Assembly (NCBI RefSeq): GCF_932276165.1
Contig: NC_064005.1
Span: 4,774,001 to 4,838,000 of the forward strand
DNA: 64,000 nucleotides
Direction: 5' to 3'
Source of the DNA: Plutella xylostella
Lineage: Eukaryota > Arthropoda > Insecta > Lepidoptera > Plutellidae
Below the pieces are notes generated by a model. That model ran no database searches. It saw nothing but the letters and a program-made list of their open reading frames with translations, and had not been told where the DNA came from. Shown here in pieces: positions 47,801 to 55,800 of this stretch. Numbering within the stretch: the first letter of the stretch is position 1; the number at the start of each line of letters is the position of its first letter. The position numbers were made by a program, and so were the translations under genes.

Positions 47801-50800
47801 TAATATTGCAAGAAGAAAGAGAAAATTTTAATCAAGAAAGAGAAGACCTCCGGCAGCAAGCGAAACAGCAAATATTAAAGGTTCAACAAGAAAACCAGCA
47901 ACAGTATAATAAGAAAAGGAAAGAAAGTAATAAATATAAGGAAGGTGACATTGTGGCCATAAAGAGGACACAATTTGGTACCAGTATGAGCTCAAGCCGA
48001 AGTATCTAGGACCATATCGAGTAACAAAAGTGAAACGAAACGACCGTTACAATGTGGAAAAGATAGATTTATCAAAAGAGGGTCCAATAAAGACTAGTAG
48101 TAGTAGTGACTACATGAAACCATGGCCTACTAATGACTCGGACGAAGGTCTAGGTGAGTAAGATTGTTTTACAGAGATGAATGAAAGAAGTAAAGATTTA
48201 AGTATGCAAGTAAAGTATAAGTTGAGTTGATGTATGATAGGATAGAATTATTAGAATAAGAATAGGATGTGTAACTTTAAGGTTTACAAGTTCAAGGTAT
48301 GTTCAAGTAACTGTTATGTTGTAACTTTTATGTTCAAGTGTAACTTATATTACACAAAGTTAATTTTGTTTTGTTTTATTAAGAGTAAAATATGTTTTAA
48401 CATGTTATGTTTAAAGGCATCATTGTTTTTGTTATTGTAAAAGACTGTTTTCTATTACTGTATAAGACTGTGTTCTATAAATTTATAAGACTGTTTTCTG
48501 TAACGGTATATGACTGTTAAAGTATGAAAGGCTGAGGGCAGCCTTTGCTTCAGGATGGCCGAGTGTGGGATGTGAGAATGGAACGTTATGACTTGAGTAG
48601 AAAGGAACGTAAGGTGAGTGAGTGAAAGGACCGGAAGAGCGAGACAGAATGAAGGAGACGAAAAAAAGATGGAAGACTGATTAGGCGCGTTGCTATTTAA
48701 TAAATTTTTAAAAAGAGTTTAAAATAAAGCTTCGGTACTTAAACTGTATCTAAAAGTGTTTGTTCTTGACCACCGATCCCACATGTATAATCAAAAAATC
48801 GAAAGTTAACGACCAATATAATTATTACAAACCCCATAGATCGAAACCTAAAAATAGGTGCGACGACGAGCAAAGCGAGGAGGAGCGTGTTAGGTGCACA
48901 TGTTCATCAAAACCAAAGCGAAGTGCAGCGAAGCGGAGCGGAGCGTTTTCCAAACAGCGGAAACAATACAAGGCAATAGTTTGCGCTATGTAGGGAGACG
49001 CTCCGTCAAAGTTAAAGCCAAACGAATATTATTACTTTGTATAAACCTAATAAACCTATGCCATAGCATTATTAGGCTATTCAAGATTTGGCCATACCAT
49101 TATTAGGCTAAACAATGTTATGCGAAATAACTTTTTACTAAACGAGATTTATGCCATACGATTTTCGGCGTAACGAGACTTTGACCAAACGTTACTATGC
49201 AATACGAGATTAGGCAAATAAATCTTATGCCAAAAAAGGTAGAACCATACATAGATACCTACATGATAGGTAAATGAGAGTGCCTAATTTGTTTGATGAT
49301 GGTAGGTATGACTACTAGCATATGACTAGCAGAAGTGTTAAGTCTTAATAGTAGGACCTAGATGCAAGTAGTCAACTTAATTGTTGGAATGGAGCCTTTT
49401 CTAAGCTGTAATGAATTATGAATGAGTTCATTATCACATCAGTATAGTTGTAAAGTTGTTATCACTACTTATAACACCTAGTAAAAATACAAACATCTAA
49501 TACTTATAAAAGCTCCTATTACAATACACATCTAGCTAACTGTCAGCTTATACAAGTTATACATAAGTCAGTGTCTGACTGTAAATAATTTAAAACTAGA
49601 ACATTAAATTCCTGTAATTATACAGGCACTACCGCAAATGCAAAAAGAACTGTACTGGATGTAAATGACAAAAGTGTCTTTATTATGAATTTGCTATGAA
49701 GTGTATCCTAAATGTGTGTAGTAGGTAGGTATATTTTTAGGAATTCTGTTCTAAGCATGAGCTTTCATACAGGCACTACCACAAATGCAAAAGGAACTGT
49801 ACTAGATGTAAATGACACAAGTGTCTTTTTTATGAATTTGCTATGAAGTGTATCCTAAATGTCTGTAGTAGGTAAGTATATTTTCAGGAATTCTATTCTA
49901 AGCATGAGCTTTCATTTTATAATAATTTGACTGTAGACCTATGTAGGTACTCATAATTAATCTGTTGCTTGGACTGCTTCCTGAATAGGTACAATAGGAA
50001 AAACAAAAATAAGAATGATGATTGTTTAACAACAGTGGCAGTGTAATACTAGGATACATTTATCATGATAACATTGACCCTAGAGACACTATCAGACAAG
50101 AATGGCTATTTATTAGATGTAAAATGTTATCAGTGGTGTAAAAACCGCATGTTATTAAATTTTAAACATCATTTGACAAATACATTAGTATGAAAATGTG
50201 CAGCAGACATTTGATCTCAAGTCTATTGACTGGTGAGAGTAAATAAAGATGGATGTATACCTAATTATGTATAAAATTTTATCATTAGTGATTGATAGGT
50301 AAGTAAGTCGGTACCTACCATGTTTTTTTTTTTAAACTTCAATTAGTGTTCATGCAGAGTTGTGTATGAAAGATTTCATTGATTTTATATGTAGGTAAGT
50401 ATACAAAAACAGTTATGGTTACTAGTTACTAGGTAAGTAGTCACATAACTTTACAATAGTCACATTTTAAATATCTCAAGGACTACCTCTGATTTTTTTC
50501 CTTGGAATTCGTAGACAAGGTTCCTACCTACTTTATAAAAACCACGTTTCATCGCGTACAAAGAATACAAAGAGCTTCGAAATTGCCTTTTGTGAAATTT
50601 CGGTCTCCGTCGCACACGGGAGCAACGACCGTACGAGTGAAAGAGAAGGAAGACGTGAACTTGCATTACAAAGTAACTGTCCTGTTTTTTACGAGCCAGC
50701 TGCTTGGAACAGCTGTTCATGCCGGCTTTCTATCACCTTGTCAATCAACGACTGAAGATAGAATAATTATGTACTAAATTATAAACTCTGCCCAATACGC

Positions 50801-51332
50801 CAACAACCACCCTAGACTACTTGCATAATAAATCAATTAACTATACATTTTGTTAAAGCAGGTAGGTAAGTATTCCATGAATATTACGAACCGCGACCGA
50901 AAGCAAATCATACGGGCCCAATCAGTGAAAGCACTACAAATTGTATCTTTCAAACTACTCAAACAGCTGCTAGCGAATAAAAATATGCCCTATTTATGTT
51001 AAAATTTAACAAAGAGCTCGATAGGTCCGAGAGGTACCATTTTGGATTTCATCCTCCATGTTGCGGATCCGAATTCGCAACCATTTTGAAAGAACGAAAT
51101 AACGGGAAAAAATAACTTTCACGACATCTGCTGTAGCGAAAAACAAATGAAAACTTGTAACATAAATAACACATTAACTCTAATCACATGGTGGCACAAA
51201 AAACACCGGCCGGTCAATCACCATTGGACCTACCTTAACAAAGCTGATCGATGTTGTTGTCCCTTCTATGTCCAGTAGTAAAACTTTCGCCTTCTTAACG
51301 ATGTCACCGATATCCTTAATACAATTAGCCAT
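34516..51332 (-). CDS. Enoph1: Enolase-phosphatase E1 with long acidic C-terminal extension
   Basis: Methionine salvage enzyme: a HAD phosphatase that enolises and dephosphorylates diketo-methylthiopentyl phosphate to acireductone, in cytosol. Six coding exons: 51332-51234, 40069-39914, 38790-38648, 38310-38051, 36775-36627, 35835-34516; phases join and all introns are GT-AG. About 708 residues. HAD motif I is LLLDIEGTT (D21, E23), motif II YSSGSV (S157/S158), motif III lysine near 191 (VGAKQE), motif IV FLTD (D216). The catalytic part, roughly residues 1-269, has the usual length of the family (about 260); exon 6 adds 439 acidic, Lys/Glu/Val/Ala-rich residues, which is unusual. The donor after exon 5 (CAG|GTTCCA) is weak, and reading through it gives a stop after nine codons, so a short isoform of about 278 residues is possible. 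Intron 1, over 11 kb, holds nested transposons. Confidence 0.9.
36434..36582. repeat. Short direct duplication, about 99-bp spacing, Enoph1 intron 5
   Basis: TTGCAAGCAGTGCAACTGGC at about 36,435 recurs as TTGCAAGCTGTGCAACAACT near 36,533, each followed by a similar stretch (GGCCG then TTAGAAAAA and AAAACATAA). The copies have diverged at several positions. Confidence 0.6.
37027..37846. repeat. 410-bp tandem duplication in Enoph1 intron 4
   Basis: Two copies in direct head-to-tail order, 37,027-37,436 and 37,437-37,846, offset exactly 410 bp. I found no difference between them when comparing by eye. Each carries a TGGAGAGGCCTATTTCGAAC segment that resembles a widespread lepidopteran retroelement string. 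Identity points to a very recent event or an assembly duplication. Confidence 0.95.
37847..37945. mobile_element. MITE fragment, CAGGGTGTTG family
   Basis: Right half of the family: AACTTCAACCCCTTTCGGCT then TAGTAGACTTTTTGCAATAC and CCTGTA. It abuts the end of the 410-bp duplication in Enoph1 intron 4. Confidence 0.5.
38845..39644. repeat. 390-bp tandem duplication in Enoph1 intron 2
   Basis: Two direct copies, about 38,845-39,234 and 39,235-39,644, both starting CATCATAACCCATCACATAC and ending AACTAAGATATAGGC. They differ at scattered bases and the second has an extra segment of about 20 bp near 39,540 that repeats AGATAGATA/TATCTATC-like sequence. Older than the 410-bp duplication. The unit includes CCCACTGCTAGGGCTCAGGT, a variant of a common lepidopteran repeat. 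Confidence 0.9.
40795..41128 (+). mobile_element. tRNA-headed SINE with LINE-like tail
   Basis: Head with B box GGGTTCGAATCC at about 40,849-40,860; tail GGTTGCCTGGAAGAGATCGC and GCGATAAGGCCGCC at 41,011-41,055, then AATAAAG and a TATTGTATTGTATTG tail. Same structure as the copy at 26,408-26,775. It lies in Enoph1 intron 1 in antisense orientation to the gene. Confidence 0.7.
41129..42434. other. Enoph1 intron 1, unassigned part
   Basis: A 131-codon frame on the plus strand (41,651-42,046) starts at a non-ATG codon and matches no known family. A GC-rich patch (ACGGCCGGGCCCGGAGGCCG) lies at 42,101-42,125. No exon is supported. Confidence 0.3.
42641..43510. mobile_element. hAT-like foldback element with mariner transposase fragment, copy 2
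   Basis: 870 bp flanked by GTCTATAC on both sides (42,633-42,640 and 43,511-43,518), an 8-bp duplication as hAT transposases make. Left end CAGCTATACTCAAACTGCGG; right end, reversed, CATTGGTACTCAACC. The interior at about 43,090-43,285 (minus) is a decayed mariner transposase piece with EFLPESQT, IRRRRPDLW and FHHDIAPFAQ-type blocks. Comparison with 29,690-30,278 shows the original element had long inverted arms; here most of the right arm is deleted. It has no transposase of its own. Confidence 0.75.
43568..43758. mobile_element. Palindromic MITE, rearranged
   Basis: Begins with a perfect palindrome, 29-bp arms and 4-base loop (43,568-43,629), with arms CAGGCCCTGTTTCACAATGT then CTGGTTAGT. 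A second inverted pair follows: AGATAAAATACATGCTGTCA near 43,656 against its complement near 43,700-43,722, and the terminal sequence returns at 43,724-43,758. The layout suggests a normal MITE with one end duplicated in inverted orientation. Confidence 0.75.
43824..44043 (+). repeat. 5' LTR, 220 bp
   Basis: Begins TGTGGGATGTGAG and ends CACCGATCCCACA; the outer 8 bases form an inverted repeat. AATAAA at about 43,983-43,988 is the likely polyadenylation signal. Compared base by base with the 3' LTR I see no difference. Confidence 0.98.
44049..44066 (+). promoter_or_regulatory. Primer binding site, tRNA-Pro type
   Basis: TGGGGGCTCGTCCGGGAT, 18 bases, is the complement of the 3' end of animal tRNA-Pro and the same string used as primer site by several gammaretroviruses. 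It lies five bases inside the 5' LTR. Confidence 0.85.
44178..45215 (+). CDS. gag: Gag polyprotein of the gypsy element
   Basis: 345 codons from the first ATG at 44,178. The N-terminal half is a retrotransposon gag capsid-like domain (ALWLKTEKVFKTFEELK, then MHELMSARKKQPSETYHQYM). The C-terminal part has two CCHC zinc knuckles, CFNCGEMNHASREC and CFKCNEFGHISSAC, both with the C-x2-C-x4-H-x4-C spacing of nucleocapsid RNA binding. The frame ends at TGA inside the start of the pol frame, so a ribosomal frameshift (+1 or -2) or other recoding would be needed to make Gag-Pol. Intact as read. Confidence 0.95.
   Translation: MTGRERTTTTTTTTDPTATYLDGMLSLNKFDGEDDTYSSTKWAEDIEDNSEIFSWTPQQKLIIARRSLSGTAALWLKTEKVFKTFEELKTALQKEFPDSINTKEMHELMSARKKQPSETYHQYMLVMKEMGKRAKFPDYVSIQYIIEGIKDAEVNKTILYGSTTYPVLKEKLKLYEQMKEKAATAAASSRETTTSERTRRQPAAVQPSQRSPAIRCFNCGEMNHASRECPYKNRGMKCFKCNEFGHISSACGHSTWHQTQPNFRRRESQFPAQVGQVGSTGGERPERHLAASQDIRKRAMFTKEADMTLTDLTDEDQRLGTISRRKQTSMEVERQQTDEKVENKR
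45136..48009 (+). CDS. pol: Pol polyprotein of the gypsy element (protease, RT, RNase H, integrase)
   Basis: Frame open from 45,136 (after TAG at 45,133) and overlapping gag; it lacks an ATG near its start, as expected for a Gag-Pol fusion. Protease active site LIDTGAEVN at about 45,232. Reverse transcriptase has YPLPIIEDLIDKL and the catalytic FIDDLL (Asp codons at 46,144-46,149) in place of the commoner YVDD. RNase H begins ELHTDASCIAY (Asp near 46,585). Integrase shows an H-x3-H/C-x2-C zinc finger (HERGH, GCIPC) and a DD35E triad: Asp at 47,323, Asp at 47,500, Glu at 47,608. The frame stops at 48,009, about 10 codons into a different frame from the GPY/F module, so this copy is broken near the integrase C-terminus. 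Confidence 0.93.
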   Translation, partial: VQFQDVNKQAWKSNDNKPTKKLKINDEWFEVLIDTGAEVNLMTEDAYKKIGSPELTCEKLLLCGLGLVNIQSRGKVLINVSMDGQYYSVTFHVMPNESMPYDVIIGQEFLKDVTLVMNEGSVFFCSKGEEWLGKIMCVSSVIDTIGCHEYEQELLDIVDQYNPKQIKDVPLQLKIVLKDDIPVSQRPRRLSLAEQKLVEQQVTEWLQDGIIQVSFSDYSSPVVLVKRKDGRLRLCVDYRLINRKIVRDEYPLPIIEDLIDKLQPARVYSVIDLKDGFFHLKVEPSSVKYTAFVTHQGQYEFLRAPFGLSICPKYFMRFVSIIFMKLIAENKVVIFIDDLLIPAADEKEGIERLKEVLAVAEEYGLQINWKKAKLLCREVEYLGHVIGNGEVRPSSDKTDAVMKYPEPRTVKQLHSFVGLTSYFRKYIENYAQIAMPLTELLKKDKEFEFGEEQRVAFNVLKGKLSSQPVLKIFNPTLPIELHTDASCIAYSAILLQRYDNGLHPVHYMSKKTNDAEKKYSSYELEALAIVEGVKKFRHYLYGSHFKIVTDCQAFELTLKKKDLTTRVARWVLLLDEYDYEIEHRPGSKMRHTDALSRIACVTNVSEQIRQAQQQDDGLNAIMNILKEKPYEDYMLDNGMLYKGEDKCLVIPRSMEHDIIKKIHERGHFGKRKMLELLNKDYYMKNVNKKIEDFIVGCIPCLLATKKEGKQEGFLNSIEKGGLPLDTLHCDHIGPFLETKKKYNYILTVIDGFTKFVWLFPTKGTTSAETIHKLLILQQTFGNPRRYITDRGSCFTSHDFKEYCEREEIQHVLITTGVPRANGQVERVHRTLIAVLTKMSIAEPGLWYKHVSRVQMALNSTFQRSINTSPFELLVGTKMRCKEDIEIYDLILQEERENFNQEREDLRQQAKQQILKVQQENQQQYNKKRKESNKYKEGDIVAIKRTQFGTSMSSSRSI
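47982..48161 (+). pseudogene. Out-of-frame integrase C-terminus (GPY/F module)
   Basis: In the frame one base behind pol, 47,982-48,161 reads through KYLGPYRVTKV and NDRYNVEKID, the GPY/F module that ends gypsy integrases, then stops at TAA 48,159-48,161. Its removal from the pol frame indicates a one-base indel around 47,975-47,985. Given identical LTRs the change must be young, or it could be a sequence error. Confidence 0.85.
48564..48783 (+). repeat. 3' LTR, 220 bp
   Basis: Identical by eye to the 5' LTR. Followed by TGTA, the target-site duplication. Confidence 0.98.
49621..49914. repeat. 147-bp tandem duplication in Enoph1 intron 1
   Basis: Two direct copies, 49,621-49,767 and 49,768-49,914, both starting TACAGGCACTACC and ending AAGCATGAGCTTTCA. 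They differ at a handful of bases, so this event is older than the 410-bp one. The unit length equals a nucleosome core particle length, which is probably coincidence. Confidence 0.92.
49915..51233. other. Enoph1 intron 1, distal part
   Basis: Unique AT-rich intron sequence. Overlapping open frames on both strands at 50,460-50,777 match nothing I know and lack splice support. No exon called. Confidence 0.35.
51234..51332 (-). CDS. Enoph1: Enoph1 exon 1 (start codon and HAD motif I)
   Basis: Thirty-three codons from ATG at 51,330-51,332 to the donor AAG|GTAGGT. The translation contains KVLLLDIEGTTTSISFVK, the hallmark N-terminal block of enolase-phosphatase E1 with the nucleophile Asp and the acid/base Glu. 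It lies 11 kb from exon 2, whose first codons (DKLFPYA) continue the family consensus directly, so the assignment is firm although the exon is short. Confidence 0.9.
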
Positions 51333-52139
51333 TATGCAAGCAAATAACTTGCTAAAAAGATTATTAGAAAAGGATTTATAAATCTGCTACCCCACACCCG
51401 ACAAAATAATTGAGCGATACGCGGTCGACGCAAGTGCGGGGTGAGCAAGACTGATTTTTTTAAACCAATGAGGGAAAGGGAAGGATATAATGACCACCGG
51501 AAGCACAAGTGATACCAACTTAACATAAATAAATAATGCCATTTACCACATTCAAAAACTACCAAGTTACTTATCAATAGTTTTAGTTTAGATTACTTTA
51601 GATACAGAAAAATGAGTTTAATTTTAATAAACAAAATCTTTAATTTTCATAATATTATTACATCTAGTAACTGCAATCTCAATGGCAAGGTTAATGCCTC
51701 CTTTTCACACACTAATATAGGTTTGGATGACGTGAAAATACCAAACCAGTATTTTGCTCTAGAATGGCAACATTATTCGTATGTCATAGTTGGCGTGACT
51801 GGAAAATATTTGGCGGATTATTCAATTTTCAAATTCAAATCACCAATACAGAACACAAAACGATAGGGATTCGGTTCGGCTTAATACCTACCTAGGTACT
51901 TAAATCTACTTATTAACTAAATTAATTATATTACTTAAACCACTTTTGCAACACCTGTGTATAAAGCTATAAAGCATAATTTACATGATAAGAGCACCTA
52001 CGCATGGACCTAGGTCGGATGCTACTACTGTACCCGTAATATGTAAAGTCGCGTTTATACTTCGATCATACGTTAATATTTATCATCGGTTTCGAGTTCG
52101 AGCTATGAAAATAGGTGCTTTTATGCTTTCTGATCCGAG
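51333..52139. promoter_or_regulatory. Enoph1 upstream region
   Basis: Contains the Enoph1 5' UTR and promoter on the minus strand; no TATA box is evident just upstream of the ATG. A CG-containing patch (GATACGCGGTCGACGCAAG) is at 51,415-51,433. On the plus strand an 84-codon ATG frame at 51,612-51,866 is open but unrecognised and unsupported. A MITE end fragment (CCACTTTTGCAACACCTGTG) lies near 51,940-51,960. Confidence 0.35.
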
Positions 52140-52325
52140 TGCGCAGTGGTAACTCAGTCGGGTAAGCGCTCGGTTCTCATGCCAGAGATTATCGACATTG
52201 AAATGTACCAATGAATAATTCTTTGGAATTTATGTACATACTTACAATGTATACCATCGCTCTACGGTTGAGGAAAACATGATGCACTTCTATATCCTAT
52301 CCCACGAGGAAATACATCTGACAGA
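52140..52325 (+). mobile_element. tRNA-derived SINE fragment
   Basis: Head GTGGTAACTCAGTCGGGTAA and GCGCTCGGTTCTCATGCC resembles the A-box half of the SINE at 21,640-21,905. Both then share ACAATGTATACCATCG and a GAGGAAAACATGAT-like string. The B box is degraded in this copy. Confidence 0.6.
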
Positions 52326-52439
52326 ACCCTTTTATTACATTCGAATAATGGTAGTTTTTATTTGTATCAGAAGTCTTTCTCCGTGGAATGGGATATATAC
52401 ACGTATTTAGCACATAAAGACGTACCTACTTAGTCTAGC

Positions 52440-52555
52440 TAGACCATCTGTATACCAAATTTCATTCTAATCCGTTCAGTAGTTTTGGCGTAAAAGCGTA
52501 ACAGTCAGACACTGTTACTTTCGCATTTATAATATTAGTTAGGATTACGATAGCA
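52440..52555 (+). mobile_element. RTE-like retroelement 3' end fragment
   Basis: GTATACCAAATTTCATTCTA, CCGTTCAGTAGTTTTGGCGT and GTTACTTTCGCATTTATAAT match the element at 19,960-20,146; 5'-truncated and without the CAGA repeat. Confidence 0.6.
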
Positions 52556-52718
52556 TCCATTCGGTCACTCATCAATGTACCCGCCATCAGTTTCGTTCTG
52601 CACTCACTGGTTCAATAAGTACCTTGAAAATGGGACAGGCACAATACATCCCAAACCTGTCTACGTGTAAACCAATGACCCAGGCTAATAAAACCCCAGT
52701 AATTACGTAGATTACATG

Positions 52719-52724
52719 TTTATT
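52719..52724 (-). terminator. Polyadenylation signal of Claspin (candidate)
   Basis: AATAAA on the minus strand, about 95 bases after the Claspin stop codon. It is the first canonical hexamer downstream; the cleavage site is not determined. Confidence 0.45.
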
Positions 52725-52818
52725 TGCAAGTCAGTAAATAATATATGAAAATAAAATAATATGTACAGTTATCAATACTTATAAAATATTTCTAATCTAC
52801 TATTGAACTTATACGTAC

Positions 52819-55800
52819 TTATATATTAAAATGATCTATTAAACTACTTCTGGGGAAGTCCCTTTTTTCTTCAGTCTTCAGTTTTTTCATGAGAGTCGGT
52901 GTTCCAGTGTTACTGTCCTTTTTCCTCTTTGATACCTGTCAATAGAGATAACATAGTTATATAGTTGCATAGAATATCACTGACTCGGGTGTTAATAGCT
53001 GTACTACTCATTGAGTATAACTGCGGTTACTGAGACAAACCAGGGTTAGCTACGATAAATAATAACATGTAGTTTACCGAAAGGAGCCACTCCTGAGTAT
53101 CTTCTATACTCTGACTGTACTTTGTATACTTTGTTGCCCGGGACCCTGGACAATCACCGACTCACGCTATTCTGACTGCCTTTCACCACGATGTTAAACC
53201 TTAAGCCAGGTCTAATGTTTGTCACCTACATACTAAAAAGAAACCTTACAATGGGGAAGAAAACCAAGTGAAACTTTGGCAGCACAATCGAATCTCTCAG
53301 GTTCTGACCAATTACATTATTGGGGGAGAAAAAAATGTCGATTGAACACACTGAATCAGGCACACTCACCGAAGCCGCCATCTGTAATTAGCTTTTAGTT
53401 TTTTTCCCCATTCCTCAAACACAGTAGATACCTTAGGTTGATTCGGTGTCGGCGACACGGCAGCAAACACGAAGTTGCCCTTGCCAGTCTTGAGAGAGCC
53501 GATGTTGGACTAAGAATAAACCTAGCAATTCAACATTACCCTAGGTTGATCCGGCGTAGGCGACACGGCAGCAAAGACGAAGTTGCCCTTGCCAGTCTTG
53601 AGAGAGCCGATGTTGGACTAAAAAGAAACCTTTCAATTCAACAGTACCTTAGGTTGTTCCGGCGTGGGCGAAACGGCAGCGAACACGAAGTTGCCCTTGC
53701 CAGTCTTGAGGGAGCCGATGTTGGGCCGCTCGTCGCCGTCGCCTGCTAGCGGGGTGGCGAGCGCGGCCAGGCGGCCCAGCGCGCCCGACCCGCGGGATAG
53801 CAGCGAGCCGCGGTAGCTCTTCTAGAATGATGTAAAAGGTTATTGAAGAGAGAAAGAAGTTGTTAAAAGAGAAAATAGCGAGACCACATCGATTTAAGTT
53901 TAAGATAATAATTCCGCACAGCAAAATGGTTGAACATTTGTGAGTGGAACATAATAATAATTCCTACCCGAATCTAAGTCAAAACAAGATAAATAAATCT
54001 ACCCGTCATTTAAATGACTACATCGATCTTCTACGTGACTAACACTTGATCAATCAGTGACACTATGATTGAATCAGCCGACCCGTTTCAATAATAGACT
54101 GATACATTTACATATTCTTGAGTCCAACTTTTACCTAAATAATACACAATTACACACACACACTCACGCCTTGTACTAATGTACTCCCTTGCGGGGTAGG
54201 CAGAGGTGCATTGCTGCACCCACTTTTCGCAGAGTGTGTATGTTAGTCCCAATGTAAAAGGGGGCGGGCCTATTGCCATTTTACGGGCACATCCAAGACC
54301 CGAGAACAAATATCTGTGTTTAATTAAACAAATATTTGCCCCAGCCAATTCGGCTCAGTAGTCAGGGTCACTAATCACTACGCCATTCGGTCGTCTACCT
54401 AAATAATAGTGCACAGAAAGATACATATTCTGACTTTAACGTGTAACTTCTCTATTGTTCGGTATGGGCCATCTCGTAAGCAATTTACATCACATTATCA
54501 ATGTGACTGACTACATTCCCTATAACAGCACACACATACCTGCAGCATCGGAAATGCTTTCTTCGTAGGGCTGATAACATCCTTAGTGATTTTCGGCAGA
54601 GGGACGGCAGTGGCGATGCCATCAGCTGTAGTGTTCACTTCTAGAAGCGTCGACGTGTTCTTAGACGTCAGGGTGGTGTTGCCAGTTGTGTTGAAGGTGT
54701 TGAGGAGCGGCTCGTTTTGGTCTCCTTCTTGTTTCTGTAATGAAATATGTTTCTTTATGATACCTAGGTTTATTATTATTATTTAACAACTCGAACTACA
54801 TAGGAATCACCTATCGCAAAGGAAAACAAGAGATGACGCTAGTTAGATTGATTCCTAACAAATACTTCTTTGGAAAGATCAAGTGGATGGGGAGACAATT
54901 TGCGAAAGGTGGCTGGTAATGATTGGATGTGGAAAGCTATAGATCACATCCAGTGACATCCGCTGCTATAGGCTGATGATGATGATGAAATAAACCCGAT
55001 AAACCTGGCTTAAACTAACACATTTATACTTCCAACATAATCAACAGGTCATCAAGACCCCTACCATCTGCCTAAGGAACAGTTGCCTCTCGTGCCGCTG
55101 CCTCCTCCACTCCACCTCGGACTCCATCTCGTCCTCCTGAGTCCCGAGCTCGCCCAGCTCCAGGTGCCGTGCCTCCTCGCCTTCGGCTTCTGAAAGGGGA
55201 TAGAGGGGTATTGTTAGCCACTGATAATGGTATAGAAAATACTAGCTGTAGCCGACGAGATTCGACAATTTATGAAGCCGTCTCTTATTTAAAATAAAAA
55301 TAAAAAAAATAATAATAAATAGACGGTTATTAATGTAAACGTACTAATCACACTAACATGCAGTAATCAAGGGTGTAAACGGGACTTTATACATTCACGA
55401 GCAATGAAAAAATTCGACTTCCAAAATGGCTACACTATTTTTTTTAACGTCTAATTTAGATTTTGGTCAAAATATTTAAGGTGTTACTAGTTAATATTAT
55501 GTGAGATATTAAATGTACTTCAATATTGCAATGGGAGTCATTAAGCTAGTCCTTTCCGTTTAAGAGCAATTTTTCATTGCTCGTGAGTGTACCTCATTTA
55601 TACACTCAGTAACCTCGTACACTCTTACCGTCATACTTCCAGCGGAACTTCCTCTGCCGATGTCCCTCGCCGAGGTCGCCGTCTTCAAACAACAGCTCCT
55701 GCAGGATGCGCACCTCGCGCCGGTCCTGGTCCAACACGTCGCGCCTGGAATCAGAAATAAAATGATCATTGTATGTATATTCACTTGTTTTCGAAAGGTG

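Larger units (their letters stand above)
43824..48783 (+). mobile_element. Complete gypsy (Ty3-type) LTR retrotransposon
   Basis: 4,960 bp with direct LTRs at 43,824-44,043 and 48,564-48,783, flanked by a 4-bp TGTA duplication (43,820-43,823 and 48,784-48,787). LTRs start TGTGGGAT and end ATCCCACA. The primer site starts five bases after the 5' LTR. Gag and pol are in different frames. Domain order protease, reverse transcriptase, RNase H, integrase is that of Ty3/gypsy. There is no env frame: 48,162-48,563 is non-coding. Identical LTRs imply very recent insertion. It sits in Enoph1 intron 1, antisense to the gene. A clear polypurine tract before the 3' LTR is not obvious. Confidence 0.97.
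42435..49260. mobile_element. Unclassified repeat split by three nested insertions
   Basis: Outer pieces at about 42,435-42,632 and 48,784-49,260 (plus 43,519-43,567) share many words in inverted order, such as GCATAA next to CTCGTTT and TTTGGCC. The outermost ends read TACATAGATGGGTTC and the complement of ATCTATGTATGGTTCTACC, a weak inverted repeat. Between them lie a hAT-like element, a palindromic MITE and an LTR retrotransposon, so this was the first insertion. I cannot name its superfamily; the outer borders are approximate. Confidence 0.5.

Noticed and set aside
48162..48563. env gene downstream of pol in the gypsy element
   Set aside because: The stretch is short, AT-rich and full of stops; the element is an env-less retrotransposon, not an errantivirus.
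50460..50777. Overlapping open frames on both strands inside Enoph1 intron 1
   Set aside because: No family resemblance, and Enoph1 exon 1 joins exon 2 in frame without needing an exon here.
51612..51866. 84-codon ATG frame divergent from Enoph1
   Set aside because: AT-rich, Asn/Ile/Lys-rich composition typical of chance frames; no homology recognised. Would need transcript support.
53432..53749. 103-codon plus-strand frame with three similar repeats (ASLERADVGL)
   Set aside because: It is antisense to the triplicated Claspin exon segment; the repeats come from the 108-bp duplication.
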